Source: Pseudoxanthomonas sp. YR558 (GTDB taxonomy: Bacteria; Pseudomonadota; Gammaproteobacteria; Xanthomonadales; Xanthomonadaceae). Taken from it: a stretch of DNA of 64,000 bases. The number at the start of each line of letters is the position of its first letter. Position 1 is the first letter of the stretch. Below are positions 47,400 through 59,947 of this stretch, piece after piece. The DNA is taken from positions 1,883,501 through 1,947,500 of the forward strand of contig NZ_FPCI01000001.1 in the NCBI RefSeq assembly GCF_900116385.1, read 5' to 3'. Both the position numbers and the translations under genes were made by a program. The notes beneath the pieces were generated by a model that was given only the letters and a program-made list of their open reading frames with translations, was not told the DNA's origin and ran no database searches.

Positions 47400-48785
47400 T
47401 CACCGTGACGCTGGCAAGGGGGCCTGCGCGGCGGCCTCGTGGCGCCGGCTGCTGCGCTCGAAACGCCAACCCAGCAGCACTGCGGCAGCGGTCAGGCCCA
47501 CGATCAGACCCGCCCACATGCCCTGCGGGCCCCAGCCGAGGCCCAGCCCCAGCCCGGCGCCCAGCGGCATGCCCAGGCCCCAGTACGAGACGACGGCCAA
47601 CCACATGGGCACGCGGGTGTCCTTCAGCCCGCGCAATGCGCCGGCCGACAGCACCTGGATCCCATCCGGGAACTGGAAGGCCGCCGCGAACAGCAGCAGC
47701 GTGCCCGCGAGCGCGGCCACGGCCAGGTCGTCGGTGTACAGCGCCACCACCAGGTCGTGGCCCAGCAGCAGGAACAACGCCGACATCGCCTGCGTGGCCA
47801 GCACGATAACGTAGCCCGCATGCGCGGCGCGGCGGATGCCCAGCGCATCGCCCGAGCCCACCGCATGGCCCACGCGCACCGTGGTGGCCTCGGCCACGCC
47901 CATCGGCACCATGAAACACAGCGCGGAGACGTTGATGGCGATCTGGTGCGCCGCGGCCGGCGTCGCCCCGAGCCGCGCGATCAGCAGCGCGGTGACGATG
48001 AAGAGGCTGCCTTCCATTAGCACGGTGATGCCGATCGGCAGGCCGGTGCGCAACAGCTGCAGGATCGGTTCGCGACGCGGTGGATCGAAGTGCGCGAACA
48101 GGTGCAGGTCGGCGAAGCGCTGCGAGCGCGACAGGTACACCGCGAACGCGATCGCCTGCAGCCACATCGTCAGCGCCGAGGCGATGCCTAGCCCACCCGC
48201 GCCCATCTCCGGGAAGCCCAACTTGCCGAAGGTCAGCACGTAGCCTACCGGCGCCAGCACGAGCAGGCCGCCGAAGCCGAGGATCATCGTCGGCAGTGTC
48301 CAGTGCGTGCCCTCGCTGAGGTAGCGCATGCAGAAATAGAACGTCAGCGCCGGCACGCCCCAGCGGATCCCGTGCAGGAAGGCGGTCGCGCCGGGAATGA
48401 TGTCGGGCGCGATGCCGAACGCCGCCAGCGCGTAGGGCGCCACACTGAGGAAGGCGAACATCAGCAGGCCCAGGCCCAGCGAGAGCCACAGCGCCTGGCG
48501 GAACAGCGGGGCGATCTCGCTGCGCCGGTTCGCGCCATCCAGCTGCGAAACCGACGCCGTCAGCGAGATCAACGTGCCGATCGGCACCATCATCGGCAGC
48601 CACAGCAGGGCCGTGCCCACGGTGACCGCCGCCAGCGTCTGGGTGGCGTGGTGGCCGGCGATGACGTTGTCGACGAAGCCGATCAGGCCGGTGGAGACAT
48701 GGCCCAGCACCAGCGGCAGGGCGAGGGAGGCCGTCGCACGCACTTCCTGGCCGAAGCGCGGGGTCGGGGAAAGGGACAGGGACAT
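47400..48785 (-). CDS. MATE-family multidrug efflux transporter (NorM-like)
   Basis: 461 residues from ATG 48785 (MSLSLSPTPRFGQEVRATAS); the upstream 15 codons to 48830 are unlikely. Twelve membrane helices in two homologous halves: ALPLVLGHVSTGLIGFVDNV and GLPIGITVLMEGSLFIVTAL, each followed by the MATE-type segments (GTALLWLPMMVPIGTLISLT, AHQIAINVSALCFMVPMGVA). Na+- or H+-driven export of cationic compounds is known for the family. It is 63 bp upstream of sppA. Confidence 0.88.
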   Translation of the reverse strand: MSLSLSPTPRFGQEVRATASLALPLVLGHVSTGLIGFVDNVIAGHHATQTLAAVTVGTALLWLPMMVPIGTLISLTASVSQLDGANRRSEIAPLFRQALWLSLGLGLLMFAFLSVAPYALAAFGIAPDIIPGATAFLHGIRWGVPALTFYFCMRYLSEGTHWTLPTMILGFGGLLVLAPVGYVLTFGKLGFPEMGAGGLGIASALTMWLQAIAFAVYLSRSQRFADLHLFAHFDPPRREPILQLLRTGLPIGITVLMEGSLFIVTALLIARLGATPAAAHQIAINVSALCFMVPMGVAEATTVRVGHAVGSGDALGIRRAAHAGYVIVLATQAMSALFLLLGHDLVVALYTDDLAVAALAGTLLLFAAAFQFPDGIQVLSAGALRGLKDTRVPMWLAVVSYWGLGMPLGAGLGLGLGWGPQGMWAGLIVGLTAAAVLLGWRFERSSRRHEAAAQAPLPASR

Positions 48786-48887
48786 AAGGAGCAACCGCCG
48801 GACTACGGTCGCGCGGTTGCGCGCTGGCACCGGGTCACGGGAGGCCGGTATCTTACCCGCTCACCCGCCGCGCCACCCGAACGCCCC

Positions 48888-50105
48888 ATGACCCCGACGC
48901 ACGAAGCCGACGCCGTGCACGCCCGCGCGTGCGACAACTGCAAGACGCCGCTGCAGGGCGGGTTCTGCCACCAGTGCGGGCAGAACGCGCATAACCCGTT
49001 GAGCAGCTTCGGGCATGCGGTGGAAGAAGTCTTCGAATCGTTCTGGCACCTGGACGGCCGAATCTTCCGCACGCTGCGCACACTGCTCTCGCCGGGCAAG
49101 CTGGCCAATGCCTACCTGGCCGGCCATCGCGCGCCGTTCGTGGCGCCGCTGCGGCTGTTCGTCATCGTCAGCGTGCTGACGTTCTTCGTGGCGAAGCTGA
49201 CCCTGCATATCGGCGAGGTGACGCTTCCGGAACCGCCGCCGACGGCCGACGGCACCACCAACCTGGTCGCCAAGCCGAATGAGTCCGGCATCGACTTCTC
49301 CAAGCAGACGACGGTCGAGGGCGTCATCAAACAGCGTGACCAGACGCTGGAAGGCCTGATTTCGGCGCGCGCGGGCGTCCCCCGTGGACTGGGTTTCGTA
49401 CGCGAGCGCATCGAAGAGAACATCTATGCCACCCAGCGACTGGCGCGCGAGCGGATCATCCAGCTCAAACCGGATCATCCATCGCTTGCACAGCCTGACC
49501 GCTATCCGGCGGGTGCACCGTTGCCCGAGATCCCCATGCGCGCCCTGATCAGCATCGACGGCAAGCCGTTCGATGCCGAGGCCAATCCCGTGCGCGTGGG
49601 CTGGCTGCCCGACTTCGCCAATCGCTGGTTCAACAAGAAACTGGCGCGTGCGGAAGAGAATGTCCCGCGCGTGGCGCAGGATCCGGAGTACTTCGTCACC
49701 CGACTGATCGGCTCGGTGCCGTCGGCCCTGTTCGTGCTGGTGCCGGTATTCGCCTTGTTGCTGAAACTGGCCTACATCGAGACGCGGCGCGTGTATCTGG
49801 AGCACCTCGTGGTGGCGTTGTACAGCCACGCCTACCTGTGCCTGTGCATCCTGGTGGTCTGCCTCGTCCAAGCGGTGGGTGGCCTGATTCCATCCGGCAA
49901 CTTCTGGCTGAAGATCCCACAGTGGACCGTGCAGATGGCCTTGCTCGCCTGGATGCCCGTCTATCTGTTCTGGATGCAGCAACGCGTGTACCGGCAGCAC
50001 GTGATCGTCACGCTGCTGAAGTTTTCGGTGCTGGGCACGCTCTATTTCATGATGCTGGTGACGGCGATCGTGTTCCTGGTGCTGACCACCTGGGTCAACG
50101 CCTGA
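48888..50105 (+). CDS. DUF3667 membrane protein
   Basis: 405 residues. N-terminal zinc-ribbon-like part CDNCKTPLQGGFCHQCGQN, then EVFESFWHLDGRIFRTLRTL and LLSPGKLANAYLAGHRAPFV, the DUF3667 signature. Membrane helices follow at about 85-105 and four near 280-400, with a periplasmic part between of about 170 residues. Function unknown. It is divergent from the MATE gene. Confidence 0.8.
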   Translation: MTPTHEADAVHARACDNCKTPLQGGFCHQCGQNAHNPLSSFGHAVEEVFESFWHLDGRIFRTLRTLLSPGKLANAYLAGHRAPFVAPLRLFVIVSVLTFFVAKLTLHIGEVTLPEPPPTADGTTNLVAKPNESGIDFSKQTTVEGVIKQRDQTLEGLISARAGVPRGLGFVRERIEENIYATQRLARERIIQLKPDHPSLAQPDRYPAGAPLPEIPMRALISIDGKPFDAEANPVRVGWLPDFANRWFNKKLARAEENVPRVAQDPEYFVTRLIGSVPSALFVLVPVFALLLKLAYIETRRVYLEHLVVALYSHAYLCLCILVVCLVQAVGGLIPSGNFWLKIPQWTVQMALLAWMPVYLFWMQQRVYRQHVIVTLLKFSVLGTLYFMMLVTAIVFLVLTTWVNA

Positions 50106-50109
50106 GAAC

Positions 50110-51546
50110 TCACCGCTCGCGGCGCGCGTGCAGCCATGCTGCGCGTTCGCCCGCGGGTACCCGGACCAATTCGTGGCGGAAGCGATCGCGCTCCGGCGGC
50201 GGAATGCGTTGCGACAACGCAGCCAGATCGTCCAATGCGGTGGCATCCAACTGGCGCAGCAACGCCAACAGCGGTTCGCGTTCGGCTTCCGGCACGTAAG
50301 CGAACATCGGCTGCAGCCGTGGCCACACCGCGCCCAGCGTGGGCCCCAGGCGCCAACCGCGATGTTCCATCGCGTCGAGCGCGGCGAAGCGCATGCGCAG
50401 TGCCTGCTGCGCTTCGACAGGCTGCGTCGCGAAATCCCCCGCCGCCGCGCGCAGGCGCGCGCGATCCACGTCGCCCAACGCCTGCCACGCCGCATAGTCG
50501 GCGCGCTGCCGGGTGAGTACTTCCCAGGGATGCAACGCTTGTGGCGCCACGACCGCAGGCGCGGGCGGCGCTTCTGCGCTTTGCTCGGGCGGCGCGGGTG
50601 TCGACGCGGATTCCGGTGCGACATCCGCCGCTGCCGTGGCCGCGCGCTGGACGATGTACCACGCGAGGAAATCGGCCTCCGGTACCAGCGTGGCCGCTTC
50701 GGGATCCGCGCGCATCGGTGCGTCACGATCGGTGCGCGCGGCTTCCTCTGCATCGAAACGCGCAGCGGGCGGTTCGGCCGGCGGCAACGCTTCCTGCCGG
50801 ATGTCGGGATCGGTGAGGGTGACCACGCCGGACACAGGCGTGGGCGCTGGCTGTAGCAGCGTCGCCCACGGCGCACCGGGCCACCAGGTGGCGGCCAAGG
50901 CGGCGGCCATCAGCAGCAGGACCAGCACGACCCAGGGCCAGCGGCGCGGCATCCTGAGGGGCACTGCCGGGCGGATCGGTGTAGCGGCGGCAGGCGGCAT
51001 CCGCGTGCCCGCCAGCGCTTCCTCGCGTAGGCGGGCCAGGCGCGCCAGGCGTTCGGGAGGCAGATCACGCAGGTGCGTCTGGACCGCCTCGGCGAGGCGA
51101 CGCCAGGCGTCGGCGTCGAGGCGCCCTGCGGCATCGCGCGGGCAAGCCCGTGCCAACGCGGCCCGGTAGTCGTCGGGAGACAGGCCCAGTACGCCGGCCG
51201 CCTCTTCTTCCTGGAGTCCACCGGCCAGCCGCAACAGCAGAGCGGCACGGTCGGGTGCGGCGATGTCGGCGAGCGCCTGCATCGCCGGCGCACGCTGGGC
51301 GACGGGCGATTCCGCGCGCAACGGCGGGGCCGCGACCAGCAGGCTCCAGAATCGCGCCGGCCACGCGGCCATCGGCAACTCCGCCGCGTGGGCCCGGAAC
51401 GCCCGGAGCGCCGCCGCCAGCGCCACGTCGCCGCGCTCGGTGTCGCCGCACTGGAGTGCAGCGAAGACCGCACCGCGCCGTTCGCAGCCACGAAGGAAGG
51501 CGGCCAGGGCGGCGGGAGGGGGTTCTGGCGGATGGTTCGGGGTCAT
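50110..51546 (-). CDS. Membrane protein with sigma-factor-like N-terminus and DUF3106 C-terminus
   Basis: 478 residues from ATG 51546. Residues 1-150 resemble an ECF sigma factor, with FLRGCERRGAVFAALQCGD and a region-4-like stretch LLLRLAGGLQEEEAAGVLGL. One membrane helix lies near 205-225 (WPWVVLVLLLMAAALAATWW). The C-terminal part has DUF3106 (RADYAAWQALGDVDRARLRA, RRWRLGPTLGAVWPRLQPMF-like). An anti-sigma/sigma-like regulator spanning the membrane is inferred. Confidence 0.6.
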   Translation of the reverse strand: MTPNHPPEPPPAALAAFLRGCERRGAVFAALQCGDTERGDVALAAALRAFRAHAAELPMAAWPARFWSLLVAAPPLRAESPVAQRAPAMQALADIAAPDRAALLLRLAGGLQEEEAAGVLGLSPDDYRAALARACPRDAAGRLDADAWRRLAEAVQTHLRDLPPERLARLARLREEALAGTRMPPAAATPIRPAVPLRMPRRWPWVVLVLLLMAAALAATWWPGAPWATLLQPAPTPVSGVVTLTDPDIRQEALPPAEPPAARFDAEEAARTDRDAPMRADPEAATLVPEADFLAWYIVQRAATAAADVAPESASTPAPPEQSAEAPPAPAVVAPQALHPWEVLTRQRADYAAWQALGDVDRARLRAAAGDFATQPVEAQQALRMRFAALDAMEHRGWRLGPTLGAVWPRLQPMFAYVPEAEREPLLALLRQLDATALDDLAALSQRIPPPERDRFRHELVRVPAGERAAWLHARRER

Positions 51547-51991
51547 GCGAAAACCGGGGTTCGACGGTCTGATCATAGACAGCCTGCGGGGCCGTATGGA
51601 CGCTTGACAGCGCGTCGGAACCTGCTCTCCAAGGCGGCACAAGGGTTTCCACGAAAATGCGTTGTGCACAGCGGTCACCAAACCGTCACGAGCCCCGGCG
51701 GGCGCCTTGTCGGGCGCCATGTTTCAGCTGGGTTTCACGCACAAACTATTGATATTGAAAGAAATAATAAGGATGGCGCTTTTTTCGCCAACCTGACTGG
51801 AAGGCTTGCAGGGACGTCATCGCGCCGTGAAGCATCAGCGCCATGCACAGATTTATCCACAGCGGATGTGGATAAACCCATTTCCCTTTACGGGATGGGC
51901 ACTTGCGTGAATTTCGTCAAGAAATTGGCAGGAGAACGGTGCAACTGCACAAGACCTGACCTCGCCCGAGCGGACCGATAAACTGCAGCCG
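51547..51991. other. 445-bp intergenic region upstream of priA
   Basis: Holds two divergent promoter regions and no supported gene. A short AT-rich run (about 51743-51770, attgatattgaaagaaataa) interrupts the GC-rich background, followed by the DnaA-box pair at 51853-51875. A weaker TTGTGCACA lies at about 51662. Confidence 0.5.
51853..51875. promoter_or_regulatory. Inverted pair of consensus DnaA boxes
   Basis: TTATCCACA at 51853-51861 and TGTGGATAA at 51867-51875, exactly the consensus and its reverse complement, with 5 bp between. They lie 117-139 bp upstream of priA and could let DnaA control priA or bind here for other reasons. Confidence 0.55.
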
Positions 51992-54174
<2,183 letters not shown>

Positions 54175-54175
<1 letters not shown>

Positions 54176-55494
54176 TGACGCCCACGCCACCCGATGCGAT
54201 GACGCCCGCCCGCCGCTTGCGCAGCATCTTCAGCGGCTCGGTCGGCAATCTGGTGGAGTGGTACGACTGGTATGTCTACGCCGCGTTCTCGCTGTACTTC
54301 GCCGACGTGTTCTTTCCCGGCGGCGACCGCACCAGCCAGCTACTGAAGACCGCCGTGATCTTCGCGGTGGGTTTCCTGATGCGGCCACTGGGCGGTTGGC
54401 TGCTTGGCCGCTACGCCGACCGCCACGGCCGCAAGCGCGCGTTGATGCTGTCGGTGGTGATGATGTGCGCGGGCTCCCTCATCATCGCCTGCACGCCGGG
54501 CTATGCGAGCATCGGCGTCGCTGCGCCGGTCTTGCTGGTACTGGCGCGCCTGCTGCAAGGGCTCAGTGTCGGCGGTGAGTACGGCGCGTCGGCCACCTAC
54601 CTGAGCGAAATGGCTACCCGCGAGCACCGCGGTTTCTGGTCGAGCTTCCAGTACGTCACCCTGGTAATGGGCCACCTGGTCGCACTCGGCGTGCTGATCG
54701 CGCTGCAGCGCGTCTTCCTCACCGACGAGCAACTGCGCGACTGGGGCTGGCGCATTCCGTTCGCGATCGGCGCCGTGGCGGCGCTTGTCGCGTTGTGGTT
54801 GCGCCGGAACATGGTGGAAACCGAATCGTTCGCCCGCAGCGAATCCGACGCGAGCGCTACGCACCAGCAGTCGCAAGGCACGCTGCGGGCGTTGATGCAG
54901 CATCCGCGCGCGGTGCTGGCCGTGGTCGGCCTGACGATGGGCGGCACGCTGGCGTTCTATACGTACACGACCTACGTGCACAAATTCCTCGTCAACAGCG
55001 CCGGCATGGCGGCGGAGACGGCCAGCCTGATCAACGCGTCCACGCTGTTCTTCTACATGCTGCTGCAACCGGTCGTCGGCGCGCTGTCGGACCGCATCGG
55101 CCGGCGCCGCATCCTGATCGCCTTCGGTGTGCTGGGCACGCTGTTCACCGTGCCGATCCTCAGCCAGCTGCAGAACGTGCAGAGCGCCAGCCACGCGTTC
55201 TGGCTGGTGATGGCGGCGCTGGTGATCCTGAGCGGCTATACCGCGATCAATGCGGTGGTGAAGGCGGAAATGTTCCCGGTCGAGATCCGCGCACTGGGCG
55301 TAGGCCTGCCGTATGCGCTCGCCGTGGCGGCCTTCGGCGGCACTGCCGACATGGTCGCGCTGTGGTTCAAGAAGGCCGGCATGGAAACCGGCTTCTACTG
55401 GTACGTCACTGCCTGCATCGCGTGCTCGCTGCTGGTGTACCTGTGGATGCCCGACACCCGGCGCACCTCGCTGATCGACCGCGACGCGCACTGA
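54175..55494 (+). CDS. MFS transporter, metabolite:H+ symporter (KgtP/ProP type)
   Basis: 439 residues, start overlapping the priA stop by one base. Twelve helices; family marks SIFSGSVGNLVEWYDWYVYA, GRYADRHGRKRALMLSVVMM and LLQGLSVGGEYGASATYLSE (typical of the MHS subfamily), and DRIGRRRILIAFGVLG in the second half. Members import alpha-ketoglutarate, proline/betaine or citrate. The substrate cannot be read here. Confidence 0.85.
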
Positions 55495-55534
55495 CGGCAT
55501 GCGACAATCGCCTGCGGTGACAGGAGAACAGGGC

Positions 55535-56815
55535 ATGCAGGCAGCACTTCCCCACGTCGTCATCGTCGGCGGCGGCTTCGGTGGCCTCTGGGCCACGCGC
55601 GCGTTGGCCGGAGCGCCCGTCCGCATCACCCTGATCGATCGGCACAACCATCATCTTTTCCAGCCGCTGCTGTACCAGGTGGCGACTGCGGGCCTGTCCG
55701 CACCCGACATCGCCGCGCCGCTGCGGCACATCCTGCGCAAGCAGCAGAACGTCGAAGTACGGTTGGCCGATGTCGCGTCGATCGCGCCCCAGGACAAGCA
55801 GGTGGTGTTCGCCGATGGCAGCGCCCTCGCCTTCGATTACCTGCTCGTGGCCACCGGCGCGACGCATGCCTACTTCGGTCACGACGAATGGGCCGCGCAC
55901 GCACCGGGCTTGAAGACGCTCGACGACGCGCTCCAACTGCGCCGCCACCTGCTGCTCGCCTTCGAACGTGCAGAGGCGGAAAGCGATCCGCAGAAACGCG
56001 CGGCCTGGCTCAGCTTCGCCATCGTCGGCGGCGGCCCGACTGGCGTCGAGCTCGCGGGCACGCTGGCCGAGATCGCGCGGCACACACTGAAGAACGAGTT
56101 CCGCCATATCGATCCCTCGCAGGCACGCGTGCGCCTGGTGGAAGCCGGGCCACGCGTGTTGGCATCGTTTCCCGAGGCCTTGTCGGAGCAGGCGCGCCGG
56201 CAGCTCGAAAGGCTCGGCGTTGAAGTGGCGACCGGAACGCCGGTGAGCCACATCGACGACGACGGTTACCGGCTCGGCGATACCTTCGTTCCCGCGAAGA
56301 CGGTCGTATGGGCCGCCGGTGTCGCTGCATCGCCGTTGGCGCGCTCGCTCGGCGTGCCGCTGGACCGTGCCGGACGCGTGGCGGTGGAGCCCGACCTGAG
56401 CGTACCCGGCCACCCGGACATCTTCGTGGCCGGCGACCTGGCCTCCCTCAGCACCGACGGTCGTCCGGTGCCGGGTGTCGCGCCCGCCGCGAAACAGATG
56501 GGCGGGCACGTGGCGAAGGTGCTGCGCGCACGACTGGCGGGACGTCCGTCACCGGGCGCCTTCCGCTACCGCGACTTCGGCAACCTCGCCACCATCGGAC
56601 GCATGGCCGCGGTCGTCGACTTCGGCCGGCTGAAGTTCTCCGGCTTGCTCGCCTGGTGGTTCTGGCTTACCGCGCACGTGTTCTTCCTGATCGGCTTCCG
56701 CAACCGGCTCGTCGTGCTGCTGAACTGGTTCTGGGCGTACTGGAGCTACCAGCGCGGCGCGCGGATCATCCTCGGTAAAGACGAAGATCAGACCGGATCG
56801 ACGCGGCAGGCATAG
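55535..56815 (+). CDS. ndh: NADH dehydrogenase, type II (NDH-2)
   Basis: 426 residues from ATG 55535, with AGGAG eight bases upstream; the frame is open 12 codons further. FAD site VVIVGGGFGGLWATRAL, quinone-side NHHLFQPLLYQVATAGLS, NAD site FAIVGGGPTGVELAGTLAEI, second FAD motif IFVAGDLASL. The C-terminal amphipathic/hydrophobic part (SGLLAWWFWLTAHVFFLIGF) attaches it to the membrane. It passes electrons from NADH to quinone without pumping protons. Its 3' end overlaps the convergent DUF1203 gene by 28 bp. Confidence 0.9.
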   Translation: MQAALPHVVIVGGGFGGLWATRALAGAPVRITLIDRHNHHLFQPLLYQVATAGLSAPDIAAPLRHILRKQQNVEVRLADVASIAPQDKQVVFADGSALAFDYLLVATGATHAYFGHDEWAAHAPGLKTLDDALQLRRHLLLAFERAEAESDPQKRAAWLSFAIVGGGPTGVELAGTLAEIARHTLKNEFRHIDPSQARVRLVEAGPRVLASFPEALSEQARRQLERLGVEVATGTPVSHIDDDGYRLGDTFVPAKTVVWAAGVAASPLARSLGVPLDRAGRVAVEPDLSVPGHPDIFVAGDLASLSTDGRPVPGVAPAAKQMGGHVAKVLRARLAGRPSPGAFRYRDFGNLATIGRMAAVVDFGRLKFSGLLAWWFWLTAHVFFLIGFRNRLVVLLNWFWAYWSYQRGARIILGKDEDQTGSTRQA

Positions 56816-57261
56816 CAGCCGCGACGCGCGTTGTGAACGTGCAGGTAGGCGACGCCCGGCAGATCGAGCAGCCGTTTCAGGTGGGGAAGTGCATCGGTGC
56901 CTTCGACCACCTCGGCATCGCGCATCACGCCCTCTTCGTCGTAAGCGCGCAGCGACAGCAGGCGCCGCGGAAACGTAGGCGGCAACGCGTCGCGGAACTC
57001 CACCGATGACGCCTTCAGGGCCGCTTCGCTGACGAAGATCGGACCGCTGGCGCGATACGGCCCGGCGACATCATGGTGGAGATAGGGAAGCAGCAACAGG
57101 GCGTCTCCCCGGCGCGCATCCTGCAGCGTGACGCGACACGGGAAGCCATGGTCGGCATCCGCGACGACGCGGCGGATGTTGCGCGCCGCCAGCGCGGCAT
57201 CGTCGAGCGCGAACAGCGGCAGGAAAGGGGCGGGGGACAGGCCCCGGATCACGAACGACAT
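56788..57261 (-). CDS. DUF1203 family protein
   Basis: 157 residues. Begins MSFVIRGLSPAPFLPLFALD; DUF1203 pattern continues with GFPCRVTLQDARRGDALLLL, PYRASGPIFV and the Cys-containing end HNARRGCYACRVDPV. Function unknown. The last 28 bp overlap the 3' end of ndh on the opposite strand. Confidence 0.85.
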   Translation of the reverse strand: MSFVIRGLSPAPFLPLFALDDAALAARNIRRVVADADHGFPCRVTLQDARRGDALLLLPYLHHDVAGPYRASGPIFVSEAALKASSVEFRDALPPTFPRRLLSLRAYDEEGVMRDAEVVEGTDALPHLKRLLDLPGVAYLHVHNARRGCYACRVDPV

Positions 57262-57333
57262 GGCGTCACTCCTGTGGAAGTGACGCCATGTTGGTGTCGC
57301 ACGGGCGATCCGGCTATCCGGATCTTGCGCGGT

Positions 57334-58761
57334 TTACTCGTCGCCCAGGGGGTACCGCTTCCCGTTCGCCATCACCAGTTCACCCTCACCGATGCGCTCG
57401 CTGTCCGCGTCCACGGTGATGAATTCGGCCTCCAGCCGGCCGGCACCCTTGCTGCCTTTCAGATCGAAGATGTAGCGCTCGCCTTCCGCCGCCCACGACG
57501 CTTCACGATCGAAGGCCGCTTCACGGATATCGCCGATGTGGCGCTTCACCACGGGATGCGCCTGCATGGCGGCGTTGGCCTGCAGGACGAAGATTCCGTC
57601 CTGTTGCGCGAAAGTCTCGGGAATGTCGCCACGCCCGGTGTCCGCGCGGGACGATGCCTGCTCGCTCGCTGTCGGCGGCTCGCCTTCGAACGCGAATTCG
57701 CGCCCGTCCGCCAAGGTCAGCACGCCCTTGCCGAGACGTTCGGTGTCCGCATCCACGGTGATGAACTCGGCCAGCAAGCGGCCGCGTCCCTTGTCGCCGG
57801 CGAGCGCGAACACGAACTCATCCGCGCCTTCCGCTTCGCTGCTGGCCGTCAGGTCCAGTTCGAACGACGACAGCGTGCCGATGTGCTGTTGCACCAGCGG
57901 ATAGCGTTGCGCCGCGGCACGCGCCTGGCGGGTGAAAATGTTGTCCTGCATGTCGCCGAACAGCGACGTGTCCGCCTCATCGTCCTCGGGCTCCTCCACA
58001 CCACGCGGTTCGCCTTCGAACGGCAGGCGGCGACCGTCCTGCAAGGTCAGGACGCCTTTGCCCAGGCGCTCGGTGTCGGCGCTGACGGTGATGAAGTCGG
58101 CCTCCAACGTTCCGCGCCCCTTGCTGCCAACGAGGTCGAACACGAACGCGTTCATGCCGGCCGCCGCACCGGTAGCCACTTCGTTCATCGTGAACGTGTC
58201 GATCCGGCCGATGTGTTCCTGCACGAGCGGATACCGCTGCGCGGCCTCGCGCGCTTGCCGGGTGAAGATGTCCTTGCCTTCCGCGAGCGCCGCTTCATCG
58301 TCGTGCGCGTGGTCGTGTTCGGCCTCCGCGGCGAGCGCATCGGCGTTTCCGTCGATGTCGTGCGTGGTGCCATCCGCCATCACCAGCGTGCCGGGGCCCA
58401 GGACTTCCTCGGTCGGGCTGACGGTGATGAAGCGTGCAGTGACGCGCCCCTTGCCTCGGCTGCCCATCACGTCGAACACCAGGACGTCAGGGCCCGGTTC
58501 GTCCATGCTCGCAGGCTCGTCCAGCGACACCGTGCGGATCGCACCCAGGTGTTTGGCCACGATCGGGTCCACCTGCATCGCAGCGCGGGCCTGCGCGTCG
58601 TATTCCTCGCGATCGATCCCGAAGGTGATGCGGCCTTGCGCATCCGCCGCCTTCGCTCCATCAGCGCCTCGCGCCCATGCTTCGTTCGTCGCCATGGCGC
58701 AGGTGCCCACGACGAGCCAAGCCAGCCCCACGATCCAACGCCCCTGTTTCCCCCACCGCAT
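57334..58761 (-). CDS. Exported protein with four tandem repeats
   Basis: 475 residues from ATG 58761, with CAGGAG upstream. Signal peptide (IVGLAWLVVGTCAMATNEAWA). Four repeats of about 85 residues (about 52-137, 164-250, 274-360 and 391-473) share the pattern A-x-P-(V/L)-V-x-x-H-(I/L)-G, a strand ending in (V)F-x-L-x-G-x-K-G-x-G, and F-I-T-V-(S/D)-A-D-x-E-R-(L/I)-G-(K/E)-G. The linkers are acidic or His-rich (EAEHDHAHDDEAA). The strand pattern vaguely resembles Coa1/Tim21-like domains. Function unknown. Confidence 0.7.
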   Translation of the reverse strand: MRWGKQGRWIVGLAWLVVGTCAMATNEAWARGADGAKAADAQGRITFGIDREEYDAQARAAMQVDPIVAKHLGAIRTVSLDEPASMDEPGPDVLVFDVMGSRGKGRVTARFITVSPTEEVLGPGTLVMADGTTHDIDGNADALAAEAEHDHAHDDEAALAEGKDIFTRQAREAAQRYPLVQEHIGRIDTFTMNEVATGAAAGMNAFVFDLVGSKGRGTLEADFITVSADTERLGKGVLTLQDGRRLPFEGEPRGVEEPEDDEADTSLFGDMQDNIFTRQARAAAQRYPLVQQHIGTLSSFELDLTASSEAEGADEFVFALAGDKGRGRLLAEFITVDADTERLGKGVLTLADGREFAFEGEPPTASEQASSRADTGRGDIPETFAQQDGIFVLQANAAMQAHPVVKRHIGDIREAAFDREASWAAEGERYIFDLKGSKGAGRLEAEFITVDADSERIGEGELVMANGKRYPLGDE

Positions 58762-58837
58762 GCCCTGCTCCTGTGATGTCGTCGTCCGGTACGGACTGCG
58801 GCGTAGTGGATCACACTTTCGGCAGCGGATGAATCCG

Positions 58838-58869
58838 CCAAAACGCAAAGAGGCTCCTTGCGGAGCCTC
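58838..58869 (-). terminator. Rho-independent terminator of rpoH
   Basis: On the minus strand GAGGCTCC-GCAA-GGAGCCTC is followed by TTTGCGTTTT. It lies 25 bp after the rpoH stop. Confidence 0.85.
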
Positions 58870-58894
58870 TCGTCTTTGGCCTGCGGTGCCTGTG

Positions 58895-59773
<879 letters not shown>

Positions 59774-59947
59774 GGGCAAGGATGTTAGCAGTCGGGGGGT
59801 TCGACTGCTAACCACATGGGAAGTTCCCTTTGTCCCACCGGTGCAACAATCCCAGGGACCCGCGGGGCGCAGAAATTTCCATTGGCTTTCAAATAGTTGG
59901 CGAATTCGAACCTTGATGCCCGGAAGCAGCCTGGAGATGGAAGGCGT

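Noticed and set aside
45129..47408. 759-codon open frame opposite sppA
   Set aside because: Antisense shadow of sppA and the small exported genes; His/Arg-rich without motifs.
51547..51991. Chromosomal replication origin
   Set aside because: Only two good DnaA boxes and none of the usual oriC neighbours.
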